This document shows, piece after piece, positions 47,723 through 55,751 of a stretch of DNA of 64,000 nucleotides; position 1 is the first letter of the stretch; each line of letters opens with the position of its first letter. Position numbers and translations under genes: made by a program. The DNA is from Gallionellaceae bacterium. Lineage in GTDB: Bacteria > Pseudomonadota > Gammaproteobacteria > Burkholderiales > Thiobacillaceae. The stretch covers positions 14,232 through 78,231 of the forward strand of contig JAQTLU010000006.1 in NCBI GenBank assembly GCA_028714735.1, written 5' to 3'. The notes beneath the pieces are model-generated. The model did no database searches. It saw only the letters and a program-made list of their open reading frames with translations, and was not told the DNA's origin.

Positions 47723-49039
47723 CTAACCCGGGATCGCGCTGCGCGGCAGCGTCAGGGTGGCGCGCAGGCCGCCTTCGGGCCGGTTGGCCAGGGTGACGTC
47801 GCCGCCGTGGGCGCGGGCCAGGTTGCGGGCGATGGCCAGGCCCAGGCCGGTGCCGCCGGTGGCACGGTTGCGCGAGGCCTCGCCGCGCCGGAACGGTTCG
47901 AACAGGCTTTCCAGTTCGTCTGCAGGGATACCGGGGCCGTCGTCGTCGATCCGCAGGGTCAGGATTTCGACGCTGTCGCTGACGGTTATGCGGGCGCCGC
48001 CACCATAACGTACCGCGTTGTCGATCAGGTTGGCGAGACAGCGTTTCAGGGCCTGCGGCCTGGCCAGCAGTGGCCGGTCGGCCGTGCCGTTCAGTTCCAC
48101 CTTGCCGCCCAGGGCCTGCATGTCGTCGCGCAGGGTTGAAAGCAGGGCGTCGATGTCGAGCGGCACGCCGGTTTCCTGGCGCGATTCGCCGCGCAGGAAA
48201 TCGAGGGTGGCCGCGATCATGGTCTCCATTTCGTCCAGGTCGCGCAGGAATTTCTCACGCGGCTGGCTATCCGGCAGCATTTCGCTGCGCAGCTTGAGGC
48301 GGGTGATCGGCGTCTTCAGGTCATGCGAGACGGCCGCCAGGATGTGCAGGCGGTCGTTGAGATAGCTGGCCAGGCGGCTTTGCATGGTATTGAAGGCCCG
48401 CGCCGCCTGGCGCACCTCGCTCGGGCCGGTTTCCTCCAGGGGACGGCCGGCAAGGTCGCGGCCCAGCGCATCCGCCGCCCGCGCCAGCCGCTGCAAGGGC
48501 CGCACTGCCCAACGCATGGCCAGCAGCGCAAGTACGGCGATGGCCAGGAAATAGCCGGTCAGCAGGGGCAGGTGGCGGCTCGGGGCGGTGGCGCCGCCAT
48601 CCGGAGACTGGTGGGTGGCGACCACCACCTGGCCATCGCTGAGGACAAATGAAATCCGGGTGGTGGTCGGCAGGCCGTCACCGCTTTCCGCCCCGCCCGC
48701 GACCATGACCTGGCGCTGTGGCCCCAGGATTTCCTGCAGGCTCGACTGCAGCTTGGCGAGCGTGCCGGCCGGCCGGCCGGATAGCGGCGCCTTGGCCAGG
48801 GCGTAGGTGAGGCGCGGCGAATTCAGGAGCGGCAGCAGTTCCTGCCGAGCGTTCCCCGGGGTGCGTTCGAGCCGGTCCGCCACCAGGTTCAAACGCTGGC
48901 CCAGCGGGCCGGAGATCAAATGCGAGACCACCCGCTCGCGTTCCTCCTGATAGAGTCGGTCGGCGATCCATTCCGCCGCCAGCAGGCCCAGCAGCAGGAC
49001 GGCAGCAACGCGCAGGTAGATGGAATCGAAGCGCTTCAT
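47723..49039 (-). CDS. EnvZ-type sensor histidine kinase
   Basis: 438 residues. Two membrane helices (FDSIYLRVAAVLLLGLLAAE; LLTGYFLAIAVLALLAMRWA) bound a periplasmic sensor of about 130 residues; a HAMP domain follows. H box ILAAVSHDLKTPITRLKLRS, N box RCLANLIDNAVRYGG, G boxes DDGPGIPADE and GGTGLGLAIARNLARAHGG. Its start overlaps the response-regulator stop by four bases. It resembles the EnvZ/RstB subgroup; the stimulus is unknown. The small exported proteins across the divergent gap are its most likely targets. Confidence 0.92.
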   Translation of the reverse strand: MKRFDSIYLRVAAVLLLGLLAAEWIADRLYQEERERVVSHLISGPLGQRLNLVADRLERTPGNARQELLPLLNSPRLTYALAKAPLSGRPAGTLAKLQSSLQEILGPQRQVMVAGGAESGDGLPTTTRISFVLSDGQVVVATHQSPDGGATAPSRHLPLLTGYFLAIAVLALLAMRWAVRPLQRLARAADALGRDLAGRPLEETGPSEVRQAARAFNTMQSRLASYLNDRLHILAAVSHDLKTPITRLKLRSEMLPDSQPREKFLRDLDEMETMIAATLDFLRGESRQETGVPLDIDALLSTLRDDMQALGGKVELNGTADRPLLARPQALKRCLANLIDNAVRYGGGARITVSDSVEILTLRIDDDGPGIPADELESLFEPFRRGEASRNRATGGTGLGLAIARNLARAHGGDVTLANRPEGGLRATLTLPRSAIPG

Positions 49040-49752
49040 GCCTTGGCTACCGTGACCGCCAGCACATAGCCCTCGTTGCGCACGGTCTTGAGCAGGCGCG
49101 GTTCACGTGCATCCTCGTTGAGTTTGCGGCGCAGGCGGCCGATCTGGACGTCGATGGCACGATCATATGGGGCGGCTTCGCGGCCCTGGGTGAATTCCAG
49201 CAACTGGTCGCGCGAGAGCACCCGATTGGGGTGTTCGACGAATACCCGCAGTATCTTGTACTCGACCCCCGACAGGTCCACCACCACGCCGTCCGGCGAG
49301 TTCAGTTGCCGGGTTTGCGTATCCAGGCGCCAGCCGGCGAAGCTGAACTGCCGCACGTCTTCGGCCGCCAGGTTTTCCGGCAGGCTGCCGGCACGGCGCA
49401 ATATGCTCCTGATGCGGGCAAGCAATTCGCGCGGATTGAATGGTTTGGCCAGGTAGTCGTCGGCGCCCATTTCCAGGCCGACGATGCGGTCGATCTCATC
49501 GCCGCGTGCGGTCAGCATCAGTATCGGGATCCCGCTCTGCGCGCGCAGGCGGCGGCACAGCGAAAGACCGTCCTCGCCCGGCAACATGATGTCGAGGATG
49601 ACCAGGTCGAAGCGGGCCGTCGCCAGGGCATGCAGCATCTCCCGGCCATCGGCCACCGCGGTGATGCGCATGCCGGCCTGGCCCAGATATTCGCGCAGCA
49701 GCTCGCGCAACTCCGGGTCGTCGTCCACCAGCAACAGTTGGTCTTGTTTCAT
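49036..49752 (-). CDS. OmpR-family response regulator
   Basis: 238 residues. Receiver domain with LLVDDDPELRELLREYL, phospho-acceptor Asp in DLVILDIMLPGEDGLSLC, Thr-Ala in ILMLTARGDE and Lys in DYLAKPFNPRELLARI. The C-terminal winged helix is of OmpR type (VLSRDQLLEFTQGREAAPYD-RAIDVQIGRLRRKL ... VRNEGYVLAV). First gene of the two-component operon, divergent from the gene at 49978. Confidence 0.94.
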   Translation of the reverse strand: MKQDQLLLVDDDPELRELLREYLGQAGMRITAVADGREMLHALATARFDLVILDIMLPGEDGLSLCRRLRAQSGIPILMLTARGDEIDRIVGLEMGADDYLAKPFNPRELLARIRSILRRAGSLPENLAAEDVRQFSFAGWRLDTQTRQLNSPDGVVVDLSGVEYKILRVFVEHPNRVLSRDQLLEFTQGREAAPYDRAIDVQIGRLRRKLNEDAREPRLLKTVRNEGYVLAVTVAKA

Positions 49753-49814
49753 GGCCTATCTACCGAATCGGTGCGGCAATTATTTCCCGACATGTAAGCG
49801 GGTTCCGGGGCAAA

Positions 49815-49861
49815 TTGTAAATCCAGGTAACAAACGACCTGCCTGGCATAGCGGTTTACAA
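49815..49861. promoter_or_regulatory. Dyad and direct repeats between the regulator and the small exported gene
   Basis: TTGTAAA (49815-49821) and TTTACAA (49855-49861) form an inverted pair. TGTAA also repeats directly at 49793 and 49816, 23 bases apart, about two helical turns. They lie in the 225-base gap between the OmpR-type regulator and the exported protein gene, a natural place for the regulator to control both sides. Inference from position. Confidence 0.35.
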
Positions 49862-49977
49862 AAAGGCGGTTTCCCGAAACGCCCCGGATACACCTGTCTG
49901 CTGAAATGGAATCGTCGTAACAGGCGATGGTGCCACGTTCTTACGGCTATTCATTTTATCCAGACAAGGAGTACATC

Positions 49978-50253
49978 ATGAAGAAACAGGCAATGATCAT
50001 CATGGCGGCAGCACTGGCGTTGATCGCCGCCGACGCGAGCATCGCGCGCGGAGGCATGGCTGGCGGCCGCATGACCGGCCCGGGCGACTACAGCCAGCGC
50101 GCCCCGGACAGCGCCTTGCAGACCCGTGACATGACCCGGGATCAGGTACAGATCAGGGATCCGCTGCAAGTCAGGGATCCAGCGGCGATCCAGGATCAGC
50201 TGAATACCCAGGATCATACGTTTGATCGCACCCGCGACCGTATCCATCAATAG
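49978..50253 (+). CDS. Small exported Asp/Gln/Arg-rich protein
   Basis: 91 residues. Signal peptide MKKQAMIIMAAALALIAADA with cleavage near SIARGG. The mature part has imperfect repeats of the type QxRDPLQVRDPAAIQDQL-NTQD, giving a polar, probably disordered chain of alternating Asp, Gln and Arg. The underlying DNA contains a repeated CAGGGATCC block. Divergent from the two-component operon and followed by another small exported protein. Function unknown. Confidence 0.75.
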   Translation: MKKQAMIIMAAALALIAADASIARGGMAGGRMTGPGDYSQRAPDSALQTRDMTRDQVQIRDPLQVRDPAAIQDQLNTQDHTFDRTRDRIHQ

Positions 50254-50315
50254 CAGTCCTTCGGGTGGCGCCATCCGTGCCATGACGCCACCATGCCGAC
50301 GACAAGGTGACCATC

Positions 50316-50657
50316 ATGCTCAAACGAACCCTTATTTTCATGGCCAGCACCCTGGCGCTATCAGCCGGTCTGGCCGTGGCCGCGGATCCGGCCATGGCCA
50401 AGCACGAGCAGGTCTATGGCAGCCAGTTGATGACGCAGCAGGAACGCGTCGAATATCGCGCCAGGATACGCAACGCTCAAACGGCAGAGGTACGCGCACA
50501 AATCCGCGCGGAGCATCACGAACGCATGCAAGAACGCGCCCGGCAACTGGGTGTGGCAATGCCGGCAGATCCACCAGCCATGGGAGGTGGAATGGGGCCG
50601 GGGGCCGGCGGCAGCCTGCGGATGGGCCCAGGTGGCGGCGGCGGCCGCAACCGCTGA
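50316..50657 (+). CDS. Small exported protein, helical with Gly/Met tail
   Basis: 113 residues. Signal peptide TLIFMASTLALSAGLAVAAD. A helical charged middle (QERVEYRARIRNAQTAEVRA, EHHERMQERARQLG) resembles the short helical repeats of Spy/CpxP-like periplasmic proteins but lacks the LTxxQ motif. The tail is Gly/Met-rich (GGGMGPGAGGSLRMGPGGGG). AAGGTGA precedes the ATG by six bases. Follows the previous exported gene by 62 bases. Possibly envelope-stress related; not shown. Confidence 0.7.
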   Translation: MLKRTLIFMASTLALSAGLAVAADPAMAKHEQVYGSQLMTQQERVEYRARIRNAQTAEVRAQIRAEHHERMQERARQLGVAMPADPPAMGGGMGPGAGGSLRMGPGGGGGRNR

Positions 50658-50770
50658 CTGGCGCCGCCATCGCCGTCGCTCCGCCGGGGGCGGGGATAGT
50701 CTATTGGCTCCTGGCCGGCAGCTACCGCCGGGCTTTGTCTAGGGCGTAATACGCGCAAGCTCCCGCGCGA

Positions 50771-51250
50771 CTACGCCTGCCGTTGCTGGCCGACTACCCG
50801 GGCCGGGCCTGTGCCTTGTTTCACTAGCAAGGCGATGGCGGCGCGAATGCGCGCATGCTGGATATCCGGCGACTGCACAAGCCGAGGCTTGGCCAGGCTG
50901 TTCTCGGCGTCCTTTCTGCTGCGGTAAGGGCCATGGAACGAGGCTTCGTCGCCAAACTTCCTGCCCTCCCGGCCGGTGGGCCAGGTGACGACGTAATAGC
51001 CTCGCAGCAAGGGAGAACTGTTCTTGCGGGTATAGGTACGCTGATACGACTCGGCGTCGATCAGTCTGAATTGCTCAAAGACGAAAACCACTTCCGGTTC
51101 ATAGGAGGTATCGCTTCGCGCACGGGCGGACTGCTCGGCCGAGGCCGGGTGTGACGTCCCGGAACCCTGATCAGCCTGAACCGGACCCGGGCTTACGCGC
51201 GGTGCCGGGGCAGCCACACCTGCGATCTCCTGATAGGACTGGGAGGCCAT
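50771..51250 (-). CDS. Hypothetical protein with AP2-like/KTSC-like core
   Basis: 159 residues, no signal peptide. A disordered Pro/Ser/Ala-rich N-terminus (about 1-60) precedes a small domain (TYTRKNSSPLLRGYYVVTWP, EGRKFGDEASFHGPYRSRKD) with a strand-rich pattern, then a helix (RIRAAIALLVKQG). The start is the ATG two bases after the stop of the DUF2934 gene; its ribosome site is weak, so coupling is likely. No named family fits well enough to claim. Confidence 0.55.
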   Translation of the reverse strand: MASQSYQEIAGVAAPAPRVSPGPVQADQGSGTSHPASAEQSARARSDTSYEPEVVFVFEQFRLIDAESYQRTYTRKNSSPLLRGYYVVTWPTGREGRKFGDEASFHGPYRSRKDAENSLAKPRLVQSPDIQHARIRAAIALLVKQGTGPARVVGQQRQA

Positions 51251-51252
51251 GA

Positions 51253-51453
51253 TCAATTCAGCCTCATTTGCGCCGGACACCTGTGCTCGGCATCGAGCCA
51301 ATCGGCCAATTCGTTGCCGGGTACGAAGTTCCGTGCCTCGGCCAGATAGTAGGCAGCCGTGGCAATCCAGGCCTCACGTTCCCGATCGTTCAGGGGTTTT
51401 CCGGTCGACGGATTCCCCTCGGCCGCCTCAGCGTCATTTTTTCTCCTGGCCAC
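51253..51453 (-). CDS. DUF2934 protein
   Basis: 66 residues from a GTG. The core DREREAWIATAAYYLAEARN-FVPGNELADWLDAEH is a clear DUF2934 sequence (a helical hairpin motif ending in W-x-x-A-E). I start at GTG because GGGAGG lies about seven bases before it; the ATG twelve codons upstream lies in AT-rich promoter DNA without a ribosome site. DUF2934 has no known function and is frequent in soil and aquatic proteobacteria. It is followed by the hypothetical gene at 50771. Confidence 0.8.
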   Translation of the reverse strand: MARRKNDAEAAEGNPSTGKPLNDREREAWIATAAYYLAEARNFVPGNELADWLDAEHRCPAQMRLN

Positions 51454-51766
51454 GATGGACCTCCCTAAATATTTAATAATCAATAACATCCTGATATGTC
51501 CTTATAGACAATAATTACTACATTGCCATGACATAAGCAGGGGCTTTTTAGGTACTTTCCCACCACCCATCCATGTGAATGGGTAACCGGTAGAATGGTT
51601 CCTTGAATTCGCTGTCGCGTCACGCCTGCACTACCGGGAGGCGGGCTTATACTGCCGACTCCGCTGGCAAGTGCCCGGTGGCGGCAGTCTCTCTGATCTG
51701 CACTTGCCGGCCCTGGCAAACCGGCACAGGCACCAACCGGATCAGGAAATCTCGAAAGGTGAGGCC
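51454..51766. other. Divergent intergenic region
   Basis: A 313-base gap between the DUF2934 gene (minus) and the DUF2339 gene (plus). The first 100 bases are AT-rich (AAATATTTAATAAT and ATAATTACTACATT stretches) and look like a promoter for the minus-strand genes. The rest is GC-rich with the ribosome site AAAGGTGAGG for the plus-strand gene. I see no RNA gene, repeat or conserved frame in it. Confidence 0.5.
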
Positions 51767-54439
51767 ATGTGGCTGTTGTTTGCTTTGATCGGCTATGTGC
51801 TCGGTGAGGCGTCAAGCGGACTCGGCGGCGCCGTCCTGGGCGGACTGCTGGGTTACCTCCTGGCCCGGCTGAACCGCGTCGAGGCCCGGCTGAGGACACT
51901 CGAGGCCAGGCCCGCCACAGTGGCCGCTCCGGTCGGCGCAGATCGGCCGCCGATCCGGCCGGAAACCCCGGCGGGCGAACCTGTCCGCCCGGCAGACGAA
52001 TTCGCCGCCAGCAACGCCGGGGCAACGCCAGTTCCAACCGAGATCGACACCGACGGCAGCCTGCCGCCACCTCCAGTCGACCTGGCGCCGATACTGAACG
52101 TGCCGCCCGGACCGACCTGGCCGAGCGACCTGCTGGCCCGGCTGCTGTCCGGCAACATACTGGCCAAGCTGGGCATGGTGCTGCTGTTCTTCGGCATCGC
52201 CTCGGCCCTCAAGCTGGCCGCCGAGTACGGCCTTTTCCCACCCTATTTGCGTCTGCTCATCGCCGTACTGGTTGGGCTGGCCAGCATCTGGGCCGGCGCT
52301 GCGCCGGCCTCCGGCCTGCCGTTCCGCCCGGCCTGGCTGTTCCGCATCGCACCGGCCTCGGAACAGACGCGTTCCGGCTTCGGCTTCGCGCTGGAAGGCG
52401 GCGGCTTCGGCATCCTCTACATCGCCACCTACTTCTCCCTTGAATACTATGGCTACCTCGGCCCCGGCGCGGCCTTCCTGATTTTCGCCGGCCTGGGCGC
52501 GGCCTGCCTGGCCATGGCCGTACGCCAGGGCAGCCAGAGCTTTGCCCTGCTCGGCGTACTCGGCGCCTTCCTGGCCCCGATGCTGGTGCCCAGCCAGGGC
52601 AACCATGTCGTCCTGTTCGTCTATCTGGTCCTGCTCGATGCCGGCATCCTCGGCGTCAGCCTGCTGCGGGCCTGGCGCCTGCTCATCGTCACCAGCTTCG
52701 TGTTCAGCGTCGGCCTCGGCCTGGCCTGGGCGGACTCCGGCTATCGGCCCGATTTGCGCGGCGACGTCGAGGCCTTGGTGCTGGCCCTGTTCGCACTGTT
52801 TACCGCGACACCCTGGCTGGCGGCGCGACGAGGGCCGCCGGCCCAGTGGGGCTGGCAGTCGGCGCTGCTGCTGTTCGGACCGGCCACCGCTGCCGCGGTG
52901 GTGCAGACCCTGCTCTATCAGGGCGATACCAACTTCCTGGCCCTGAGCAGCCTGGGCGCCGGGCTCTGGTACGGCCTGCTCTACCGCCTGACCCGGCCCA
53001 GCGGCGACAGCCTGCTGAGCCAGGCCCAGGCCGGTCTCGCCCTGGCCTTCCTGTCCCTGGCGCCCTGGCTCGCCTACAGCCAGAACGTGGCGGGCGTGTT
53101 CTGGGCCCTGGAAGGGGGCGGCGTGGTCTGGTTCGCCATGCGCTCCGGGCGCAGACTACCCCTGCTGGCGGGCATCCTGTTGCAGGGGCTGTCCGGCCTG
53201 CTCCTGCTCGACCTCTGGCTGCAAGGACCGGATGGCCTGCCCTTCCGCGACAGCCTGTTCCCGGCCAGCCTGCTCCTGGTCGCCGCCGGCGGCCTGAGCG
53301 CTTACGCCACCCGTGCACAACAGCGTTTCCACCGGCCGTTCCTGGCCTGGACCCTGGTCTGGTGGTTCGGCATCTTCGACCAGGAACTGGGCCGCAGCCT
53401 GAACGTGGCACAGACCTGGGTGGCCCTGCTGGCGCTGGCGGCGGCCACCTCGGCCGCACTGGAAAGTCTGGGCCGCCGCTTCGCCCTGGCCGATCTGCGC
53501 GCCGCCGCCCTGCTCCTGCTGCCCGCCCTCGGCATGGCCCTGGTCAGCAACTATGTCGAGACCGGCCATCCCCTGGCCAACGGGCTCTGGCTGGTCATCG
53601 GCCCGGCCCTCGCCGTGCACCTCCTGGGCCTGTACCGGCAGGAACGCGACGGCCTGGACTGGTATGTCGCCGAACGCCACGTCCTCGCTCTGTGGCTGAC
53701 CGGCTGGGCCGCGGCCTGGGAGGCCTGCTGGCTGGCGACGCAAATCCCTGCCCTGGGCTCATCGATACCCGAGGCCGTGCGCGCCCTGGTGCTTGCCGCC
53801 ACCCTGCTGTCCATCAGCCGGGCCGGGCCGGGCTGGCCCTTCGGGCCGCACCGGGAAATCTATCTCAAGGCCGGACTCGGCCTGACTGTGCTGCTGGCCT
53901 GGCTGTGGCTGTTCTCCGCCCCGATCGGGCTGACCGGCGCCTGGGCGCTACCCTATGTGCCGCTGCTCAATCCGCTCGAAGCCGCCGCCCTGCTGCTGCT
54001 CTGGGCGCTCTATCGGCACTGGCACGCCGCCGGCCGGTTCTGGCTGGCCCGGGGATATCCGGCCCTGTTCGGCCTGGCCCTGCTGTTCTGGCTCAGCCAG
54101 ATGCTCGCGCGCATCGTCCACCACTGGGGCTCCGTGCCCTTCCTGGCCCATGACCTCTGGCAATCGGCCTTGCTGCAGGCCCTGCTGTCGCTCGGCTGGA
54201 CCGCCTTCGGCCTGGTGGTCATGGTCGCCGCCTCGCGCCGGCAGGTCCGGCCGGCCTGGTTTGCCGGCCTCGGCCTGTTGCTGCTGGTCTGCGTCAAGTT
54301 GGTCGGCGTCGACCTCGCCAATGTGAGCGGCATGCTGCGGGTGCTGTCGCTGATCGGCGTCGGCCTGCTGGTCCTCGGCGCCGGCTACCTGGCACCGGTG
54401 CCGCCCAGGCTGGCCGGCCGGACCGCCGCTGAATCCTAG
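51767..54439 (+). CDS. DUF2339 multi-pass membrane protein
   Basis: 890 residues with well over twenty predicted membrane helices. It begins with a glycine-rich helix (MWLLFALIGYVLGEASSGLG), a short coiled coil (NRVEARLRTLEARPATVAAP), a Pro-rich linker, and then NILAKLGMVLLFFGIASALK-LAAEYG, the DUF2339 entry motif. The remainder is continuous hydrophobic helices with short loops (FALEGGGFGILYIATYFSLE, SLIGVGLLVLGAGYLAPV near the end). Function of the family is unknown; the size and topology suggest a transporter or enzyme of cell-envelope material. The terminator that follows is oriented for the opposite strand. Confidence 0.85.
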   Translation: MWLLFALIGYVLGEASSGLGGAVLGGLLGYLLARLNRVEARLRTLEARPATVAAPVGADRPPIRPETPAGEPVRPADEFAASNAGATPVPTEIDTDGSLPPPPVDLAPILNVPPGPTWPSDLLARLLSGNILAKLGMVLLFFGIASALKLAAEYGLFPPYLRLLIAVLVGLASIWAGAAPASGLPFRPAWLFRIAPASEQTRSGFGFALEGGGFGILYIATYFSLEYYGYLGPGAAFLIFAGLGAACLAMAVRQGSQSFALLGVLGAFLAPMLVPSQGNHVVLFVYLVLLDAGILGVSLLRAWRLLIVTSFVFSVGLGLAWADSGYRPDLRGDVEALVLALFALFTATPWLAARRGPPAQWGWQSALLLFGPATAAAVVQTLLYQGDTNFLALSSLGAGLWYGLLYRLTRPSGDSLLSQAQAGLALAFLSLAPWLAYSQNVAGVFWALEGGGVVWFAMRSGRRLPLLAGILLQGLSGLLLLDLWLQGPDGLPFRDSLFPASLLLVAAGGLSAYATRAQQRFHRPFLAWTLVWWFGIFDQELGRSLNVAQTWVALLALAAATSAALESLGRRFALADLRAAALLLLPALGMALVSNYVETGHPLANGLWLVIGPALAVHLLGLYRQERDGLDWYVAERHVLALWLTGWAAAWEACWLATQIPALGSSIPEAVRALVLAATLLSISRAGPGWPFGPHREIYLKAGLGLTVLLAWLWLFSAPIGLTGAWALPYVPLLNPLEAAALLLLWALYRHWHAAGRFWLARGYPALFGLALLFWLSQMLARIVHHWGSVPFLAHDLWQSALLQALLSLGWTAFGLVVMVAASRRQVRPAWFAGLGLLLLVCVKLVGVDLANVSGMLRVLSLIGVGLLVLGAGYLAPVPPRLAGRTAAES

Positions 54440-54449
54440 GCGCGCAGAG

Positions 54450-54502
54450 AAAAAAAACGGCTGGTCCGGACACCCGTTGCGTCAACGGGGCGCGGACCAG
54501 CC
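54450..54502 (-). terminator. Rho-independent terminator of the PEP-CTERM gene
   Basis: On the minus strand a two-part stem (GGCTGGTCC with GGACCAGCC outside, CCCGTTG with CAACGGG inside) is followed by eight T. It lies 38 bases after the stop of the PEP-CTERM gene, and also just past the DUF2339 stop. Confidence 0.85.
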
Positions 54503-54540
54503 ACAGGTGCGCCGCTCGCAGCGCAATTGCCGAACCCGGT

Positions 54541-55230
54541 TCAGGCTACGGTTTTTCGGCGGTTAATCATGAAACCGACCAGACCCAGGCCAGCCAGCAT
54601 CATGGCGTAGGTCTCGGGTTCGGGAACGGCGGCGACGGCATTCACATCGCCGGCGAAGGCGACGTTCAGGTAGTTGCCGTTGTCGTTGTACTCGCTGATG
54701 CGGAAGGTGCCGGCGCCGCCGGTGGCGCCGCCGTTGGCGGCAGCGCTGCCGATCTGGGCGAGGCGGAATTCCACGCTGCCGGTCAGGTCCTGCAGGACGC
54801 TCAGGTCGACGATGCTGTTGACATAATTGCTGCCGGGCGCCTGGCTGAAGGTATACAGCGCGGTGGTGAAACCGTCGAGGCTGGAATAGAGGCCGACGCT
54901 GCCGGGGCCGGTATTGGAGGAGCGTGTGGCGATGGTCAGGTTGCTCAGGTCCACCGAGTATCCGCTGTCGACGGTAAAGCCGAAACTGAAGTAGTCGCTC
55001 GCCTGGCCGCTCCAACCCGAGGCGCTGAAGGAGTTGCCTGCGGCGCTGGCGGCCAGGCCGGCGCCACGGGACATGTCCATGCCGGCGATGTTGGCGGCGA
55101 CGCTGGACGCGGCGGTCACGGCCTGGTTGCCCGGCGCGCCGGACAGGTCCCAATCCACGATGGTCGCCGCACCGGCGTGGGCGGACAAGGACATGGCCAG
55201 CAGAGCGGCCGACAGGATGGTCTTGTTCAT
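54541..55230 (-). CDS. PEP-CTERM sorting-domain protein
   Basis: 229 residues. Signal peptide MNKTILSAALLAMSLSAHAG, then a beta-rich domain (TIVDWDLSGAPGNQAV; SGYSVDLSNLTIATRSSN; SVEFRLAQIGSAAANGG). It ends with a classic PEP-CTERM tail: VPEPETYAMMLAGLGLVGF-MINRRKTVA, that is the VPEP motif, one hydrophobic helix and a basic cluster. The tail is a substrate signal for an EpsH/XrtA-type exosortase, which is not in the window. GAGGT lies seven bases before the chosen ATG. Such proteins are exported, cleaved and usually attached to or released with exopolysaccharide. Confidence 0.92.
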   Translation of the reverse strand: MNKTILSAALLAMSLSAHAGAATIVDWDLSGAPGNQAVTAASSVAANIAGMDMSRGAGLAASAAGNSFSASGWSGQASDYFSFGFTVDSGYSVDLSNLTIATRSSNTGPGSVGLYSSLDGFTTALYTFSQAPGSNYVNSIVDLSVLQDLTGSVEFRLAQIGSAAANGGATGGAGTFRISEYNDNGNYLNVAFAGDVNAVAAVPEPETYAMMLAGLGLVGFMINRRKTVA

Positions 55231-55395
55231 GTGCATTACCTCTGATTAGTGAATGGATTAAACCGCGCGGGCGGCTGGAATATTCGGGAGAAGCTTAGAT
55301 TTCCTCCGTTACGGTTCCTGCGGCCCCGCCGCCCTTCCGGATGAGCCGAACGGCGCATTCCATGGATCGCCATGCCCTGGCGGGGAAGCCGACGA

Positions 55396-55692
55396 TCAGT
55401 CGCGCCCGCGCCGGTCATGCCGGTCACGCGCAGCCGCATCCGCCCGGACGCGTCGGCCCTGCTGGTCTCCGGCTTCGCAGTCCTGGGGGGCCTGCGCGCA
55501 TTCGTCCCGGCCGCGGCTCACGGAGGGCTTTCGCGTGCGCGCGGCCGATCCCGTGGCCGGCTGGCAGCCCGCATCCACGCAGGGGGCCGCCGCAGGCGAG
55601 ACTTCGGCGGCCGCCACGGCCACGGGATGGGCGAGCACCAGGGCGGCAAACAGGGTGGGAAACAGTGCCTGGCATGGCATCCTGAAAGTCAT
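55396..55692 (-). CDS. Small exported protein, unknown
   Basis: 98 residues. MTFRMPCQALFPTLFAALVL-AHPVAVAAAEV looks like a good signal peptide. The mature part is Cys-containing at first (APCVDAGCQPATG; DECAQAPQDCEAGD) and then very Arg/Asp-rich (ARDRHDRRGRD). AAGGAG lies nine bases before the ATG. It starts 59 bases after the stop of the giant surface protein on the same strand. The Arg-rich end may be noise of high-GC sequence, so the gene is only moderately supported. Confidence 0.5.
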   Translation of the reverse strand: MTFRMPCQALFPTLFAALVLAHPVAVAAAEVSPAAAPCVDAGCQPATGSAARTRKPSVSRGRDECAQAPQDCEAGDQQGRRVRADAAARDRHDRRGRD

Positions 55693-55751
55693 CGTTCATC
55701 ACTCCTTGAATTTCGCGTTGTGGTAAGGCGGTTTCCGCCGGGCCAGGCTCG

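Noticed and set aside
54541-55230. PEP-CTERM protein as substrate of the nearby exosortase H
   Set aside because: Its VPEP motif belongs to the EpsH/XrtA class; the nearby enzyme is the short H type that pairs with WG-type tails.
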